Of a DNA stretch of 64,000 nt, positions 37,081 to 49,023 are shown piece after piece. The position numbers and the translations under genes are program-made. This DNA comes from Viscum album (taxonomy: Eukaryota > Streptophyta > Magnoliopsida > Santalales > Viscaceae), in the NCBI GenBank assembly GCA_963277665.1, contig OY728130.1, positions 1,368,266,393 through 1,368,330,392 on the forward strand, given 5' to 3'. The notes below the pieces were generated by a model. It was not told where the DNA came from and ran no database searches. It was given only the letters and a program-made list of their open reading frames with translations. Position 1 is the stretch's first letter. Each line of letters begins with the position of its first letter.

Positions 37081-37092
37081 CATTTAATACAA
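37081..37092 (-). other. decayed primer binding site of copia 2
   Basis: The minus strand reads TTGTATTAAATG two bases inside the LTR end. It agrees with TGGTATCAGAGC at about 8 of 12 positions, with two of the mismatches explicable as C-to-T or G-to-A. Position supports it more than sequence. Confidence 0.4.
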
Positions 37093-37094
37093 AA

Positions 37095-38778
37095 TGTTGG
37101 TTGGAGTGGATAAATAAAGAGGGGTGGGGGGTTAATTGAGTTCCTAAAAAATTTTATATTTTAAAAAAATTAACACTTAAATCACAAAATTTAAGAAAAA
37201 CACCCAGTTAATCAAAACCATATAAATATAAAATTTTATTTTTCAAATAGCTTATCAAAGTATGATTAATGATTATTTAAAATAATATTTGAAATTTTAT
37301 AACTTTTGAAACTACATTACATGATCAAACACTCTATATAAAACATAAATTAATATTAACTATCAGAGTAAAAGTTCTGTTATAGATTTTAAAATAGATA
37401 TATATTTGAACATTGAAATACAAAAAAACTAATAAATCACACAATGAAATTAAAACATGGTGTTTAATTTTTATCTGAGACTTAATTCCCTCCACTTGGA
37501 AATCACCATGTACTAAGAATTTTATTAAAAAATAAACACGATCCATAACTTGGATCGAGTTTTACAATCAATAGCATATAGAGTTGTCTAGGCGAAAAGC
37601 CTCTTCCATAGTTACATGTGGGATAGGAATGAGTGCAGGTTACACACAACCTCTTCAATAGTTTTCATAGGTAAAAAACTGAATAAATTTTAGAGAGATT
37701 TTTAATCACTAACTAGTTACACACTTGAGACTATGCTTTATAGATAAACAAAGTAAAATTAAACACAACTGAAATATAAATCAAAAATATAAATAGAAAA
37801 TGATTAGATATAGGAAAAAGTGATTTTTCAAGATTTGAATAGCTTCATATATTCTATAGTTCTCAAATATATCTTTTAATAGAGATAAAACAATTTCCCC
37901 AAAATTTACCAAAAAATAGGGTGCTGCAGATGTTTGTAAGATCTTTCTATTTTCATTATGTATATTTTCAAAGCCCTTCAACACATATGTGTATTAGGAT
38001 TCACCTTGACTCAGTGTATGAAACTCAATATTATATATTCATGTATCACACCTGAAACATCCTAGTGAGAGAGAGAGTGTGTGAGTTATTCTAAATTTTA
38101 TATCTCTGAAGGTATTCTTATCCATTTATGAACAATGATAATAAATCTAAAATCCTTATACTGGGTATAAAATCAGTAAATTTTGACCTTTTATTTAACA
38201 GATACATAGAGTTTATTAACAATAATGAATCTTAAATAAACGTGTAGTTAAATTTATTTAATTCCTTAAACTATCACTTGGGAGAATTAAATTTGAAATT
38301 AACTTTGATAGTAATGGTAACACTGTGGAGGTCGATCTCTAAACGGTATATTATACTAACAATAGATCTATCTGGGTGGTGGATGCTCACTAAAGGTAGA
38401 TGAGTTATGAAATTAGATTATCCTACCAGTATCATAGTCTAGTGGTATATTGGTTCTGAAGGTAGATGTGTTGGCAATAGATGTGATGATGGTAGAAGTA
38501 TTGATGGTAGATCTGAATAGTGGTAGACCTTTTTGGTGGTATATCTCTTCAACAGTATATCTTTTAGTTTTAGATCTATGAACGATAGATCGTCACAAAT
38601 AGAAATAGATATTATTTAACTAATGGTAGATCTGTTGAAATAATGGAAGATCAATACATTAACCAAGCCTTTTCAGAAATTTACATAGAATATGGGTAAC
38701 TATCATAAAACTTTGGCCTTGTTAGAAATATAACAAACATGATTTGTGATCATTAAAATAAATGGGTTTTAAAAAAAC
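37095..38778 (-). repeat. 5' LTR of copia 2
   Basis: It starts TGTTGGTTGGAGTGG on the plus strand and ends opposite the 3' LTR end (CA decayed to AC). At 1684 bp it is longer than its partner. Much of the excess is at ~38340-38660, where GGTAGATCT-type words recur about every 20-40 bp, against a shorter version at 23140-23270 in the 3' LTR. Confidence 0.85.
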
Positions 38779-39694
38779 TATGAGATAAGGTTGAAAATAA
38801 CCATAAAACTTCTCATTATTGTACCATATGAGTTTTTTTAATAAAAACACCCAATATTCTAAAAATTGGCAGTTTTTTACCACTTTCCACTGATTAAAAT
38901 CTTTATATTATTTTAAGTAAAAGATAATTAATTTTTTTTCACTCTCTTACTTTAAATTTCTACTATATGTGGTCATTGGGATAAAAATTTGATATAAAAA
39001 AATATATAATCATATTTTAAAATAAATAGTATATATTTATGTCATTAATTTAATTTTAATTTTTAGTGATGGTATATTTACTTTAAACACTTATGCAATT
39101 CTAATAGAGTGGTTGTGCAAGTAGTGAAAAAATCAAAGTAAATTACTATAAAATGATTAAAAGTAATATTTTTGGATGAATTATGGTTTTACTTAAATTT
39201 TATGGTTATTAATAATGTATAATTTATAGTGAAATAGTTTATATTAAAAAAACATTTTTATCTTTATGTGTTTAAATTCAAATTTCGTGAATAGTATAAA
39301 TAATGAATTTAATAATATTTTATGTCAAATATTGTTTAAATAAACTATTTAAAAGTTGAAAAATATTGAAATAAAAAAATTGAATTTTAAATGGTTTAAA
39401 ATTCCTTCCATGAACTATTTATTAGTTACCTTACACCTTATAAGTAAATATATAACCCTTAAATATCATAGAATTTATTACCACGACTAAAGTTAAAAAG
39501 GGTTAATAAGGTGTTTAAAACAAAAGAGAAGGTTTAAAATGCCAGTTAAGTATATTAAAATTTTATTTTCTTTGTATTTTTTTATGTTTTATAGTATTTT
39601 ATTCAATTTTTCTCATTTTTTTCCACTTTATATGATTATTATATTTATTATATTTTATAGTTCTTAAAAATTATAAGTCTCTCATTTCCCCTCT

Positions 39695-39702
39695 TATAAA
39701 AG
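39695..39702 (+). promoter_or_regulatory. TATA box of element B LTR
   Basis: TATAAAAG follows TTTCCCCTCT and precedes GACACTAGCTCTCC, the same arrangement as in element A. A start ~30 bp downstream would leave an R-U5 of nearly 2.9 kb. Confidence 0.55.
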
Positions 39703-40039
39703 GACACTAGCTCTCCTATGTTATTCACATTTATTTAGAAAATTATCTCTAAGAAACCTAGCCAAAATATATTCAAAAGTTCTATAGATACATTCTATAG
39801 GTGATTTTATTCTTAAAATACCAGCTTAGGTGTCCTTAATGAGAGATGCAAAGGAAGAATCTCAAAGAAGAGGTATAACTCTTAATCGTGTTCTATCATT
39901 TTATTTCATCATTTACCTACTTAAAATATGTCATAAACACAATGAAATGTTAGAATAAGTATATTAAATATACTTATATATATTATTATGTTTTTGAAAA
40001 AACCTTTATTAATCTTTATTTACATATAATGAGAAATGA

Positions 40040-40480
40040 AATCATCGTTTCTGCGTATGTGCATACTACCGCCTCCACATAGTGATGTATTTTGTTTTTC
40101 ATTATCACCTTAAGTGGATGGTTATTATAATAGATATAATGTTTATATATGGTTTTTAAAATAATTATTCTTTTGTAATAACAAGATATAATTTATCTTT
40201 TTATGATTATATCAAATGGAAGATGAAAATATCGCTCATTGGTATGTACTAACAACCATCTTCATATTGCGATGAGTTTCATTTTCCATAACCACCTCAC
40301 ATGGATGGAAATAATAATATATTTAATGAAAATATATTATATTTATGTTTTAATTATCATTATATAATTATTAAATGTCATTTAACAATATTTTAATCCA
40401 TTTATTTGAAAATGAAAACAACATTCATGCGTACATACGAACTGTAATCTCCATGAATGATGTATCTAATTTTTATGTTA
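40040..40480 (+). repeat. three CpG-bearing modules in element B LTR
   Basis: Copies near 40045, 40230 and 40420 share the order ATC(G/A)-TGCGTAYGTRC-A, then C-TCTCCAC or CATCTTCAT, then GTGATG, spaced ~185 bp. They correspond to the two modules per unit in element A and show that the structure is conserved between two distinct families. Confidence 0.6.
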
Positions 40481-42621
40481 CCACATATCATGGATGGTTA
40501 TAAAAATTTAAATAATGAATAAATATAAAATTAATACCATGAATAATATTCTATAAATTATGAAACTATGATTATTTTTCAAGGACTAAAAATACCGAAC
40601 CAAAATGTAGATGAAAAAAGAAATATTTAACACCAAAAAATAATGATTTAAATAAATAATTATTAATAAATAGGAATTGAAATTTTATAAGTGGATAATA
40701 TATGATATAATAAGTATTTATATGGTTGTATTATATAATTATAATAAATTAAAATTTATTATATATGAGGCTAGAGTATTTATAAATCAAGTCAGACTTA
40801 AGATATGGTTTTCTCCTCGACTTTTGTTTCTATGAGACATATGTCATATTCACCCCTTGTTTATTTCATGCTGTGTATATAATATAAATTTTATTTTTTA
40901 TATAATTAATATATTTATATTCATGTTATTTAATGTTTCATTCAAAGTTACTTCTTTCAGGGGGTTATGATACAAAAGTTATCAAAGCGATAAGGGATTT
41001 ATGATACAATATTATTTCTCTTCAAGATTGTTTATTGTAAGTATATATTGAGGGAATTTATAGGATAATTATACATTAAACACCATATTTTTTTTTCATA
41101 TCCTATGTTTATTTATATATTTACACATTTTCATCTCAAAAGATATTCATAATATTGAAAGAATGTTTTTAAAGAAAACCGGCTTTATTTATCTTTTTAG
41201 TCGGAAATATTTTCTATTATATATTCATGTTATCTAAATAAATTTCAAGAATGTTTTTACTATTATCAAATGATTTATTAAATAAAAGATTAACCATATT
41301 TTATTTTCTATAAAAAAATTAAAAATAACCTTCTCATAATTTTTTGAATGAGGTACTTTCTGAAAAAAATTTGAATGAAATTTTGTTTTAACATTTACCA
41401 CACAAAATAAATATCTCTTTTTTTATAAATATTATTTAACTTTAAGATTACATTAAAAGTTCCCATTGTTATTTTATAAGAATTTTTTTCCTAATATTAT
41501 GTAGATTTTTAGATTTTAAATAATTTATTTCAAAATGAAAAGGGTATTTTCCTTAAGAACTTTTTCAATGAGCTTTTAAGGTATTTTTTCTATAATAAAA
41601 TCCTTTAATGTTTTTATGGTTTACTATGGATATAGACCAATGTCAAAAAATTTACTCATTATATGGATGGTTATTTATTATGATGATGAAATTTTTATGA
41701 AACTTTTTTTTTACATAGGCTAATTTATGATGAAATGATAAAAGTGTTTATGATCATATGGCATACATATGAATGGATAATGATTATGTGATGGGTGGGT
41801 CTATTGTATCCCTCCAATGCATTGGGTAATGATTTTAGGTTTTATGATCTCAAAGGGTACATGAGTGGTTAGACCAAGCCCTATGAGGGTACCTGGTTAG
41901 TTAGTTGAAGTCTAAATAAGTAACATGGGTGGCTATACTAAGCCTATTATGTGATGAATTTATTGGTGGGTATCCATGAAATATGATTTATATTATTATG
42001 AAATAATTTTTATGAAATTATATATTATATTTTATTATGATTATGATATAATCTCATGGATTATGATATTTTATTCTTCTATGATTTATGTATTGTGAAG
42101 TACTAGAACATTATGTAATGAATCATAATTATGATATATTAATTATTGGGTAAGATTTTATATTATTGATCTTATGTTATAATACCCTTATTCATATATT
42201 ATTATCACTCATGTTTATCAACTTATATCTCCCATTCCACCTTTTCAGAGTATCTGAGATCACCCTTTTTATTGATTAATTTTGTCTAGGATATGAATAA
42301 GGGTATTAAGTATGATATTTATAAAAATAGAACTTTTTGTGATGAACATAGTGGGAGATGTTTAAGATTTTTAATGAAATAAAAAAAGTTGGGAATTATG
42401 AGAAATGTTATCACTTAAAGACGTTACTATTGTTATGTAATAGTTTTTCCTAATTATCTAAAACTCTTCACCTAAAAATAGATTTGGGGTGTAAGTGACT
42501 CAATATTCCATTTGATGCTAAAATGGGAAAAAATGTTTGTGTTTATTGGTATGAAATCCAATATGCAATTAATATATGTTTTAGCACCAAATCTAGTTTT
42601 ACAGGTTCATGGTTTTTAGAT

Positions 42622-42634
42622 TTAGTTTCAGAGC
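42622..42634 (+). other. primer binding site of element B
   Basis: TTAGTTTCAGAGC matches TTGGTATCAGAGC at 11 of 13 bases and is preceded by the LTR end with one base between, exactly as in element A. Confidence 0.8.
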
Positions 42635-43905
42635 ATAGTTTTTGATAACTTTAGTGATTAAGATTCTTCCATGTTAGGATAACACAAGAGTTATGAATTC
42701 CATTATGGGTTTATAAGTCCAAGGATGACCATATTATCCAAATAAATATATCTCATTTTAATGTCTCATGTGATTATGATTTAAGATGATTTAGTAAGAA
42801 TACATAATTAAGGTATAAACACTCTATGTGATCTTATTATAAGGTGATTAATGAAATTTTGGGAAATTTGTTTTAAGAAGGAATACATAATACATAGATA
42901 GATAACCTTTGGAATTTTTATGTGATTTTATGATGAATTAAATAAGTAAATTGGGTTTAATACTTTTTTTGGATACATATGTTGAATGATACCAATAACC
43001 ATATAGAATAATGATTAAATTTATTTTGAATAATTTCATTATATTTTGGGGAATATTAAGAAATATTTTCTCATATATAAATTTATAATTGAAAATATTT
43101 GAGGAATAAATATTAAGTTAATTTTTGGAAACATATATTATTATATTATGGTCTTATATTTGGTGATTTGTGGAAAATATTTTCCTAGTTTTTAGAATAT
43201 ATGATTAGGGTATATTAGTTTTTGATAATTTTATTATATGATAAAATATTCCTGAATTTTTTGGTATAAAAAATTTGGTTAAGAATAATTTTAAGTGTTT
43301 TATTATTTATTCATTTTTATAATGATCTATGTTGATCCATGGATTTAATTTACGGTGTTTTGGATATTAACACTTTACTTCATCATATGAAGTTTCATTG
43401 ATTATTATCTTATATTAAGCTAACCATTTTGGTTTTATTAAATGGATATGAATATAAGTAATAACATATAATTTTTTTATATATATCAATACCTATTAAA
43501 AGTATATTTTATTACTTTAGATATGAAAAAATTATTCTACTCATTCATTGTTGGAGTGTGAGATGAGTTTAAGTAGAAATAGATCGAAACACAACTGAAG
43601 GATGAAATTGTCTATCCAGTAAGTATACCATATTTTTTCCTCCTTTTCAATGGTAAATAAAGTCCTATAAACCATATAATATGAATAAAAGTATATATAG
43701 TCTTATGTGCAAAACATCACTCAATTACTAATGTTTGTTTTTAGAAACTTATTCATTATAATAGTCTTACAAAATATTAGTTTAAAAAACCCTTATTTTA
43801 AAAATCATATGTTTCTTTTCCATAACCTAGGAATTTAATTTATTCATGAATTTTATATATGATATTATGAAAATATAAAAAAATTTAATATGAAAAATTA
43901 TATTT
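42635..43905 (+). other. short non-coding interior of element B
   Basis: About 1.3 kb separates the primer site from the polypurine region. No pol domain is recognisable. The last codons before the LTR may echo the end of a Tekay polyprotein ('KNLIKGGG'), which would make the interior a deletion remnant rather than new sequence, but the stretch is too short to be sure. Confidence 0.5.
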
Positions 43906-43935
43906 TTAGTAAAAAATTTAATTAAGGGTGGAGGA
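43906..43935 (+). other. polypurine region before 3' LTR of element B
   Basis: AAGGGTGGAGGA lies immediately before TGTAACACC, the LTR start. Confidence 0.75.
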
Positions 43936-45670
43936 TGTAACACCTTGAGATTTTAGAATATATTTCTTATTAAAAATTTGATGTGTTCGATAACTTTATT
44001 GACATGCAACATCAAACATAAATGGACCATGATATATTTTATTATAGTCATTTGATTGATGGTTATAAATGATATTAGACACATTATGATATACATATAT
44101 ACAAGTTTCACATATAATTCAAATTTATAGATTAATTATTAGAAAATAAGGACACAATTTATAGTAAAGTCATTTTATGTTTCAAAAATACATTTTCTTT
44201 GATTTTTTTCCATTTTATGTGTGTATATTATAATAAATTTTATACACTTTGAGAAATTTTATTTTATTAAATTAACAAAATATTTGAAATCAGAAGGTGG
44301 AAACTAGATTAGGGAGAATTTTTGTGATTTTTATAAAGGGGTTTATTTTGAGTGAATAACAGAGAAATACCATTTTTTTACAAAAATATTATTTATTTTC
44401 ATTAAATCATGTAATTTTAAAGTCAAATTATATTATTTACTAAGAATTAAATTAAAATAAATCTCCTTTTATTATAAATAATCTAATTAATTATAAAATA
44501 ATTAACATTATATTTGATTTTGGTATAAACTCATTTTTATTCTTACAAATGGATTTCCTAAATTCTATTTTCTTTTTATTTAATAAATTTATATTAAAAT
44601 GGATAATTCCACTTATAGAAATTGAATCATTAAAAATTTATTCCATAATTGGAATCATGTTGTCCAAATTTTTTAAATTGTTCTCTTTTATTTTTTATCA
44701 TTATAAATAGTAACCTTGGTAAAACTATTGCCACTATAATAAGAGTAAAAAATAAAAAACAAAATTAAAACAATGAGATAAAGCCTAAGAATCAATATAA
44801 AAATAAAATTTATTTGAATTAATGATTTACTTCAACTATAACCTTCCAAGATTCTAAAATTTGGAAAATTATCACCACCTACATTTGATTATAACCTTTA
44901 TATTATATTAAGTAAAGGATACTTACAAAAATATTACTCTCTTTATTTTAATTTATATTATCTTTTTAATTACGATAAAAATATGTTATGATTAAATATA
45001 AAATATTTTTTTGAATATAAATAATGTATTTTTGTGATGTTAATTTAATTTTAAATTTTATTACTGGTATTATTACCTTAAATGCTTACACAATGTGGAC
45101 AAAATGCTTGTACAAGTTAAAAAAAATAAAAGTAAATGACATAAAAAAATTAAGTTTAATATTTTTGGATAAATTATGGCATTTCTGAAATTTTACGGTT
45201 ATTAATAATGTAAATTTTATCATTAAATATCCTATATGATAAATAGATTGTTATCTTTATGTCTTTATAGTTAAATTTTTTGAATAGTTCTAAAAAGGAC
45301 ATTAATGATATTTTATGTTAAATAATATTTTATTAAATTATTTAAAGAGCAAAAAAATATTTATAGAGAATATGTGGAATGGAAAATGGTTAAAATTTCA
45401 TCCATTTACCATTTTTTAGTTACTATCCACCTTATGATCAAATTTATAACACTTAAAGATCGAAGAATTTGTTACCATAACTAAAGTTAAAAAGGGTTAA
45501 TGAAGGGGTTAAACCGAAAGATAATGTTTAAAAGTACACTTAAACCAATAAAAATTTAATTTGTTGTATGATTTTTGATATTTAAAAAATATATATTTTA
45601 AATTATTTCCATTAGGTTACACTATACATGGTTATGATATTTATTATATTTTAGAGTTCTTAAAAATTAC
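43936..45670 (+). repeat. 3' LTR of element B, left fragment
   Basis: It aligns with 21089-21929 plus 38779-~39672. Homology ends abruptly at ...CTTAAAAATTAC (45670), 25 bp before where the TATA box should be. The next base starts a TG that fits the LTR end of another element, so this is an insertion point, with ATTAC the predicted target duplication. Confidence 0.8.
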
Positions 45671-45694
45671 TGTTTTCCCTCTGGAATGGGGGAT

Positions 45695-46265
45695 GACCTC
45701 GTTGATTTAAGGTTCAAACATTCAAATCAGTTTCTAACGGGTTTGTTCATAGAACCAAAAACATCCAATGATCCCATATCCATTTGGACCTACTTTCCAA
45801 AGTTAGGCACTCATTAGTTGTGGACTGATGAGGTTTAGGAATTTGCATTGGTTGAGAGGATGGGAGGTCGGACTCATCACACCTTTTTGAGAGGAATTAT
45901 TGTCTACTCTGGGACTCTCTTTATAGATTTAAGTTATGTTCGTGAATCCTTATTACATTACCAAGTATAAAATGAGCTTTCTTTTAGATCTGACAATCAT
46001 TTATTTATATTTAGGAAATTTATAGAATCTTTTAATATGTATTCGAGGTTCTTCATCGATAGAGAATCATCTGTATTTGTTTAGAGATTCTTAGCTAATG
46101 GTATCCTTCAATACATAAAAGTATCTTGGTCATTATGATGACCATACTGTTTTTAAAGCCACTCAGTGGGGCACTTGAAGTTTATTGTCATTCAGGAGGA
46201 AATGGATTATTTCAGAGTTGGGATCGTACCCGTTGATGGGCTACCTACATATCCTTTGTTTTAGA
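45695..46265 (+). pseudogene. unidentified coding-like frame antisense in the LTR
   Basis: One plus-strand frame reads ~190 codons interrupted by only a handful of stops, mostly TAG or TAA one change from CAG, CAA or CGA. Composition is protein-like, with blocks such as 'IWTYFPKLGTH', 'GGRTHHTFLRGIIVYSG', 'YVRESLLHYQ' and 'DYFRVGIVPVDGLPTY'. I do not recognise the family. It lies inside what I infer is the LTR, opposite to gag-pol, and ends in a block (CCTACATATCC...CACGTAGTTC) that recurs near 55060 and 55460. Confidence 0.4.
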
Positions 46266-46559
46266 AAAGGAATCAGAACCCACGTAGTTCAAGTAAGGGA
46301 GTATGATGTTTATGCATGATTGATGGCTCATGAAAGAAGTCATGATTACTTTTACACTCTAAGATCACATGAGTCATGCTCGGTGTGAGAAACAAGAGGT
46401 ATATGTGAAACCAGACAATTTGTGCCATGAAAGATGTAATGATGTGGAGCTTATGTGTGTATGATTGACCAAAATAAATGAGGATTAAGATTTAATTCAG
46501 GGAGGAAATCCATGAATAGGGTCTATAAAGGTATATGTTCTTCATAGAGATTTGGATAC

Positions 46560-47600
46560 TCTAATCTTGGGGCTTACTCCTAAGGAAGATTCCCAAGTTA
46601 AGATGGGACTTATGATTGGGTTTTACTCCTGATAAGGAAGCCCAAATCAAAAGGAATTATGACTGGTTAAGAGAAATTAAGACTGGGGATTATTCCTAAG
46701 AAGGAGGCCCAGGTTAAAGGGATTTGAAAATTAAGGGACTCGGGGCTTACTCCTAAGGAGGATTCCCATAATTTGGGGAATTATGACTGGGGATTACTCC
46801 TAAAAATGAGGCCCAGGTTAAGAGAATTATGGTTGGGGCTTACTCCTGAGGAGGATGCCCATATTTGAGATTGGGTATTACTCCTGAAAAGGAGGACCAG
46901 GTTAAGAGAATTATGGTTGGGGCTTACTCTTAAAAAGGATGCCCATAATTTGGGGAATTATGACTGGGGCTTACTCCTGAAAAGGAGGCCCAGGTTAAGA
47001 GAATTAAGGTTGGGGATTACTTCTGAGGAGGATTCCCATATTTGGGACTGGGGTTTACTCCTGAAAAGGAGGCCCAGGTTAAGAGAATTATGGTTGGGGC
47101 TTACTCCTGAGGAGGATGCTGATATTTGAGAATGGGGCTTACTCCTAAAAAGGAGGCCCAAGTTAAGAGAATTATGGTTGGGGCTTACTCCTGAGGAGGA
47201 TGCCCATATTTGAGACTGGAGCTTACTCCTGAAAAGGAGGCCTAGGTTAAGAGAATTATGGTTGGGGCTTACTCCTGAGGATGATGCCCATAATTTGGGG
47301 AATTATGACCAGGGATTACTCCTGAAAAGGAGGCCCAGGTTAAGAGAATTATGGTTGGGGATTACTCTTGAGGAGGATGCCCATATTTGAGACTGGGGAT
47401 TACTCCTAAAAAGGAGGCCCAGGTTAATAGAATTATGGTTAGGGCTTACTCCTGAAAAGGATGCCCATATTTGAGACTGGGGCTTACTCCTGAAAAGAAG
47501 TCCCAGGTTAAGAGAATTATGGTTAGGGCTTACTCCTGAGGAGGATGCCCATATTTGAGCCTGGGGCTTACTCCTGAAAAGGAGGCCTAGGTTAAGGATT
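46560..47600. repeat. 42/84-bp tandem array in Tat/Ogre LTR
   Basis: About 12 copies of an ~84-bp unit, each made of two related ~42-bp halves. Both halves contain GGGGCTTACTCCTGA; one continues GGAGGATGCCCATA and the other AAAGGAGGCCCAGG. The later copies are the most alike. Overlapping 60-70-codon frames on both strands are repeat by-products. Confidence 0.9.
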
Positions 47601-48265
47601 CTCTCATCTTAAAGGATGAGGTTGAATGAATGAAATCTCAATATTTAGTGACAGAAATATGTGTAAATCACTATATTTTGAGAGATATTCCATATAATTC
47701 CTTTCAGATAAGGAAGTTAATCAAGAAAACATGCCATAAATGGATTTTAAGGATGTCTTGAATACTGAATCTTGAATAGAAGAGGTGGAATGATATAAGA
47801 GGGGTTAAAATGGGTAGAAAAGGCACCCCAAAAGGTAGGGAAGCACAAGTCCTGGCAGGAGCACAGGTACTTCGTGGGCGTATAAGTCCTGGTCGCACAG
47901 GTATACCTACGTGACACATGGGTACTTGCATGATTTTTATCCCTTAGGGTAATATTTGGGTGAGACTTGGATCAAACCCTTTTTATTATCCCTAGAGGCT
48001 TTCCAGAAGATGGCGCGCAAGTTCTGGTGAAGAAGTAGGGTGGCGCGCAGGTGTGTTCATTTTCCTTAAGGGTAAAACCACTTAGGCGTGCAAGTGTTAG
48101 TGAATTCTAACACTTAGACCGTACCCCTATTGTTTATACCTTCCATTCTAGGTAAAGAATCACCTTAGAAGTGTTTAGAAGACCTGAATAGGAGACTTGG
48201 GCGTTCAGAGCTCTATCTATGAATTCTGGAAAAATTCTCTTTTCCAATAGGGGGCCCATCGGGGG

Positions 48266-48273
48266 TATTTATA
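48266..48273 (-). promoter_or_regulatory. LTR TATA box (Tat/Ogre)
   Basis: The minus strand reads CCTATAAATACCCCC, a textbook plant TATA box, 195 bp inside the inferred LTR. It would drive the element's genomic RNA from the 5' LTR copy; in this 3' LTR it would read outward to the left. Confidence 0.65.
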
Positions 48274-48464
48274 GGCTTGAGAAGACCCCAAGTGGTTATC
48301 CTTTAGGGCGCTCAATTCACTTGCGCGACCATTAGGTGGCACACAAGTATACTTGCGGGACAATGAGGGAACTTGCGCGACCCTTGTGCTTTTGAAGACT
48401 TGTTCATGCCTTTGTCAATTTTTAATGATTTCTTCAAAGGATGAATCAATTTGTGCTAAGTCAT

Positions 48465-48484
48465 TTCCCTTTCTATTTTTTAGA
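48465..48484 (-). other. candidate polypurine tract (Tat/Ogre)
   Basis: The minus strand reads AAAAAATAGAAAGGGAAA immediately before TGACTTAGCAC, the inferred LTR start. It is purine-rich except for one T. Confidence 0.5.
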
Positions 48485-48698
48485 CAATGTGACGAAAAGG
48501 AGTGTCAATAAAAGTCCCCCTAAGAGTTGGATCCAAAAGAAATGAGGACGTGACTCTGAGGAAAAGAATAAAACTAAAGGAAAGGCGGCACACAAGTGTT
48601 CAGTGCGCAACACTTGGCACGCAGGTTCGAGTCGCGCAGGGCTGGAGCACACTGGATAGAGCACGCTGGGTGTAGGAGCGCAGGTGGGCCTCCTGGCC

Positions 48699-48706
48699 TA
48701 TAAATA
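48699..48706 (+). promoter_or_regulatory. TATA box of the antisense PMD gene
   Basis: TATAAATA in the context GGCCTATAAATATGTGG lies 330 bp upstream of the inferred start codon. A good splice donor (AAG|GTAACA at 48829) follows ~100 bp after the expected transcription start. It points away from the LTR TATA box, 430 bp to its left. Confidence 0.65.
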
Positions 48707-48828
48707 TGTGGTCATTTTCCGTGTATGGCATCTGATTTCCGGATTTTCAAGCTCTTGCCACACAAGTCCCCCTCGCCGCGCAAGTCGCTCGTTTTCCACT
48801 GTTTCTTCGCTTTCACGCTTTTTTTAAG

Positions 48829-49023
48829 GTAACAGGACTTGAGCGGTGATACTTTCATGACAAAAACTTGTGCGGCACATTAACACTTGTGCGACACATC
48901 CATACTTGCGCGCCAAGTTTAGACTTGCGCGCCTTAATGCCATTGCCATTTTTCTGAAATTCCTTCTCAAATTTTATGAAAAATCAACTTACTTAAAAGT
49001 TAATTTATTCAATTTTTGTGCAG
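48829..49023 (+). other. predicted 5' UTR intron of the PMD gene
   Basis: It runs from GTAACAGG to TTTTTGTGCAG, five bases before the ATG at 49029. Length is 195 nt, and the 3' half is AT-rich with a pyrimidine tract, as in plant introns. The open frame at 48870-49028 would then be intronic. Confidence 0.5.

Larger units (their letters stand above)
21930..38778 (-). mobile_element. Ty1/copia element 2, Sirevirus-like, complete but decayed
   Basis: Two LTRs (21930-23372 and 37095-38778) share long blocks, for instance the stretch around CTTCCA-AGTTACA-GTGGGAT near 22428 and 37605. Reading on the minus strand gives gag (split by a CACTA insertion), protease, integrase, RT, RNase H, then ~3 kb with an extra env-position frame, and a polypurine tract. 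Without the CACTA insertion it is ~11.06 kb, in the Sirevirus range. Flanking bases (atatt and ctatg) suggest a decayed 5-bp target duplication centred on TAT. All frames are heavily interrupted. Confidence 0.85.
38779..42620 (+). repeat. 5' LTR of element B, right fragment
   Basis: Sequence resumes at ATGAGATAAGG, matching ACAATGAGATAAAGCC at ~44782 in the 3' LTR, and runs to TTTTTAGA (compare TCTTTACA in element A). With the left fragment the LTR is ~4.68 kb. It contains a TATA box at 39695, three CpG-rich modules at 40040-40480 and, near its end, a 'GATATGAATAAGGGTATTAAG' block shared with element A. Confidence 0.8.
45671..48464 (-). repeat. 3' LTR of Tat/Ogre element
   Basis: The plus strand runs from TGTTTTCCCTC to CTAAGTCA. 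The left edge is set by the break in element B homology; the right edge is inferred from the TG...CA rule, the polypurine tract next to it and a TATA box 195 bp inside. Size would be 2794 bp. Without the partner LTR the right edge is provisional. Confidence 0.6.
48000..48940. repeat. field of CTTGCGCG / CGCGCAAG motifs
   Basis: At least a dozen copies of CTTGCGCG, CTTGTGCG or their complements (GGCGCGCAAG, GGCACACAAG) are scattered in both orientations, for example near 48012, 48041, 48320, 48370, 48590, 48770, 48870, 48905 and 48925. CpG is dense here and nowhere else in the window. The field spans the LTR TATA box, the polypurine tract and the plus-strand TATA box. Confidence 0.7.

Noticed and set aside
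46917..47161. Overlapping 67-70-codon frames on both strands
   Set aside because: By-products of the 42/84-bp tandem array.
47704..48664. Minus-strand frames of 63-75 codons (47704-47931, 48473-48664)
   Set aside because: They lie in LTR/promoter sequence with CTTGCGCG motifs and look like chance openings.
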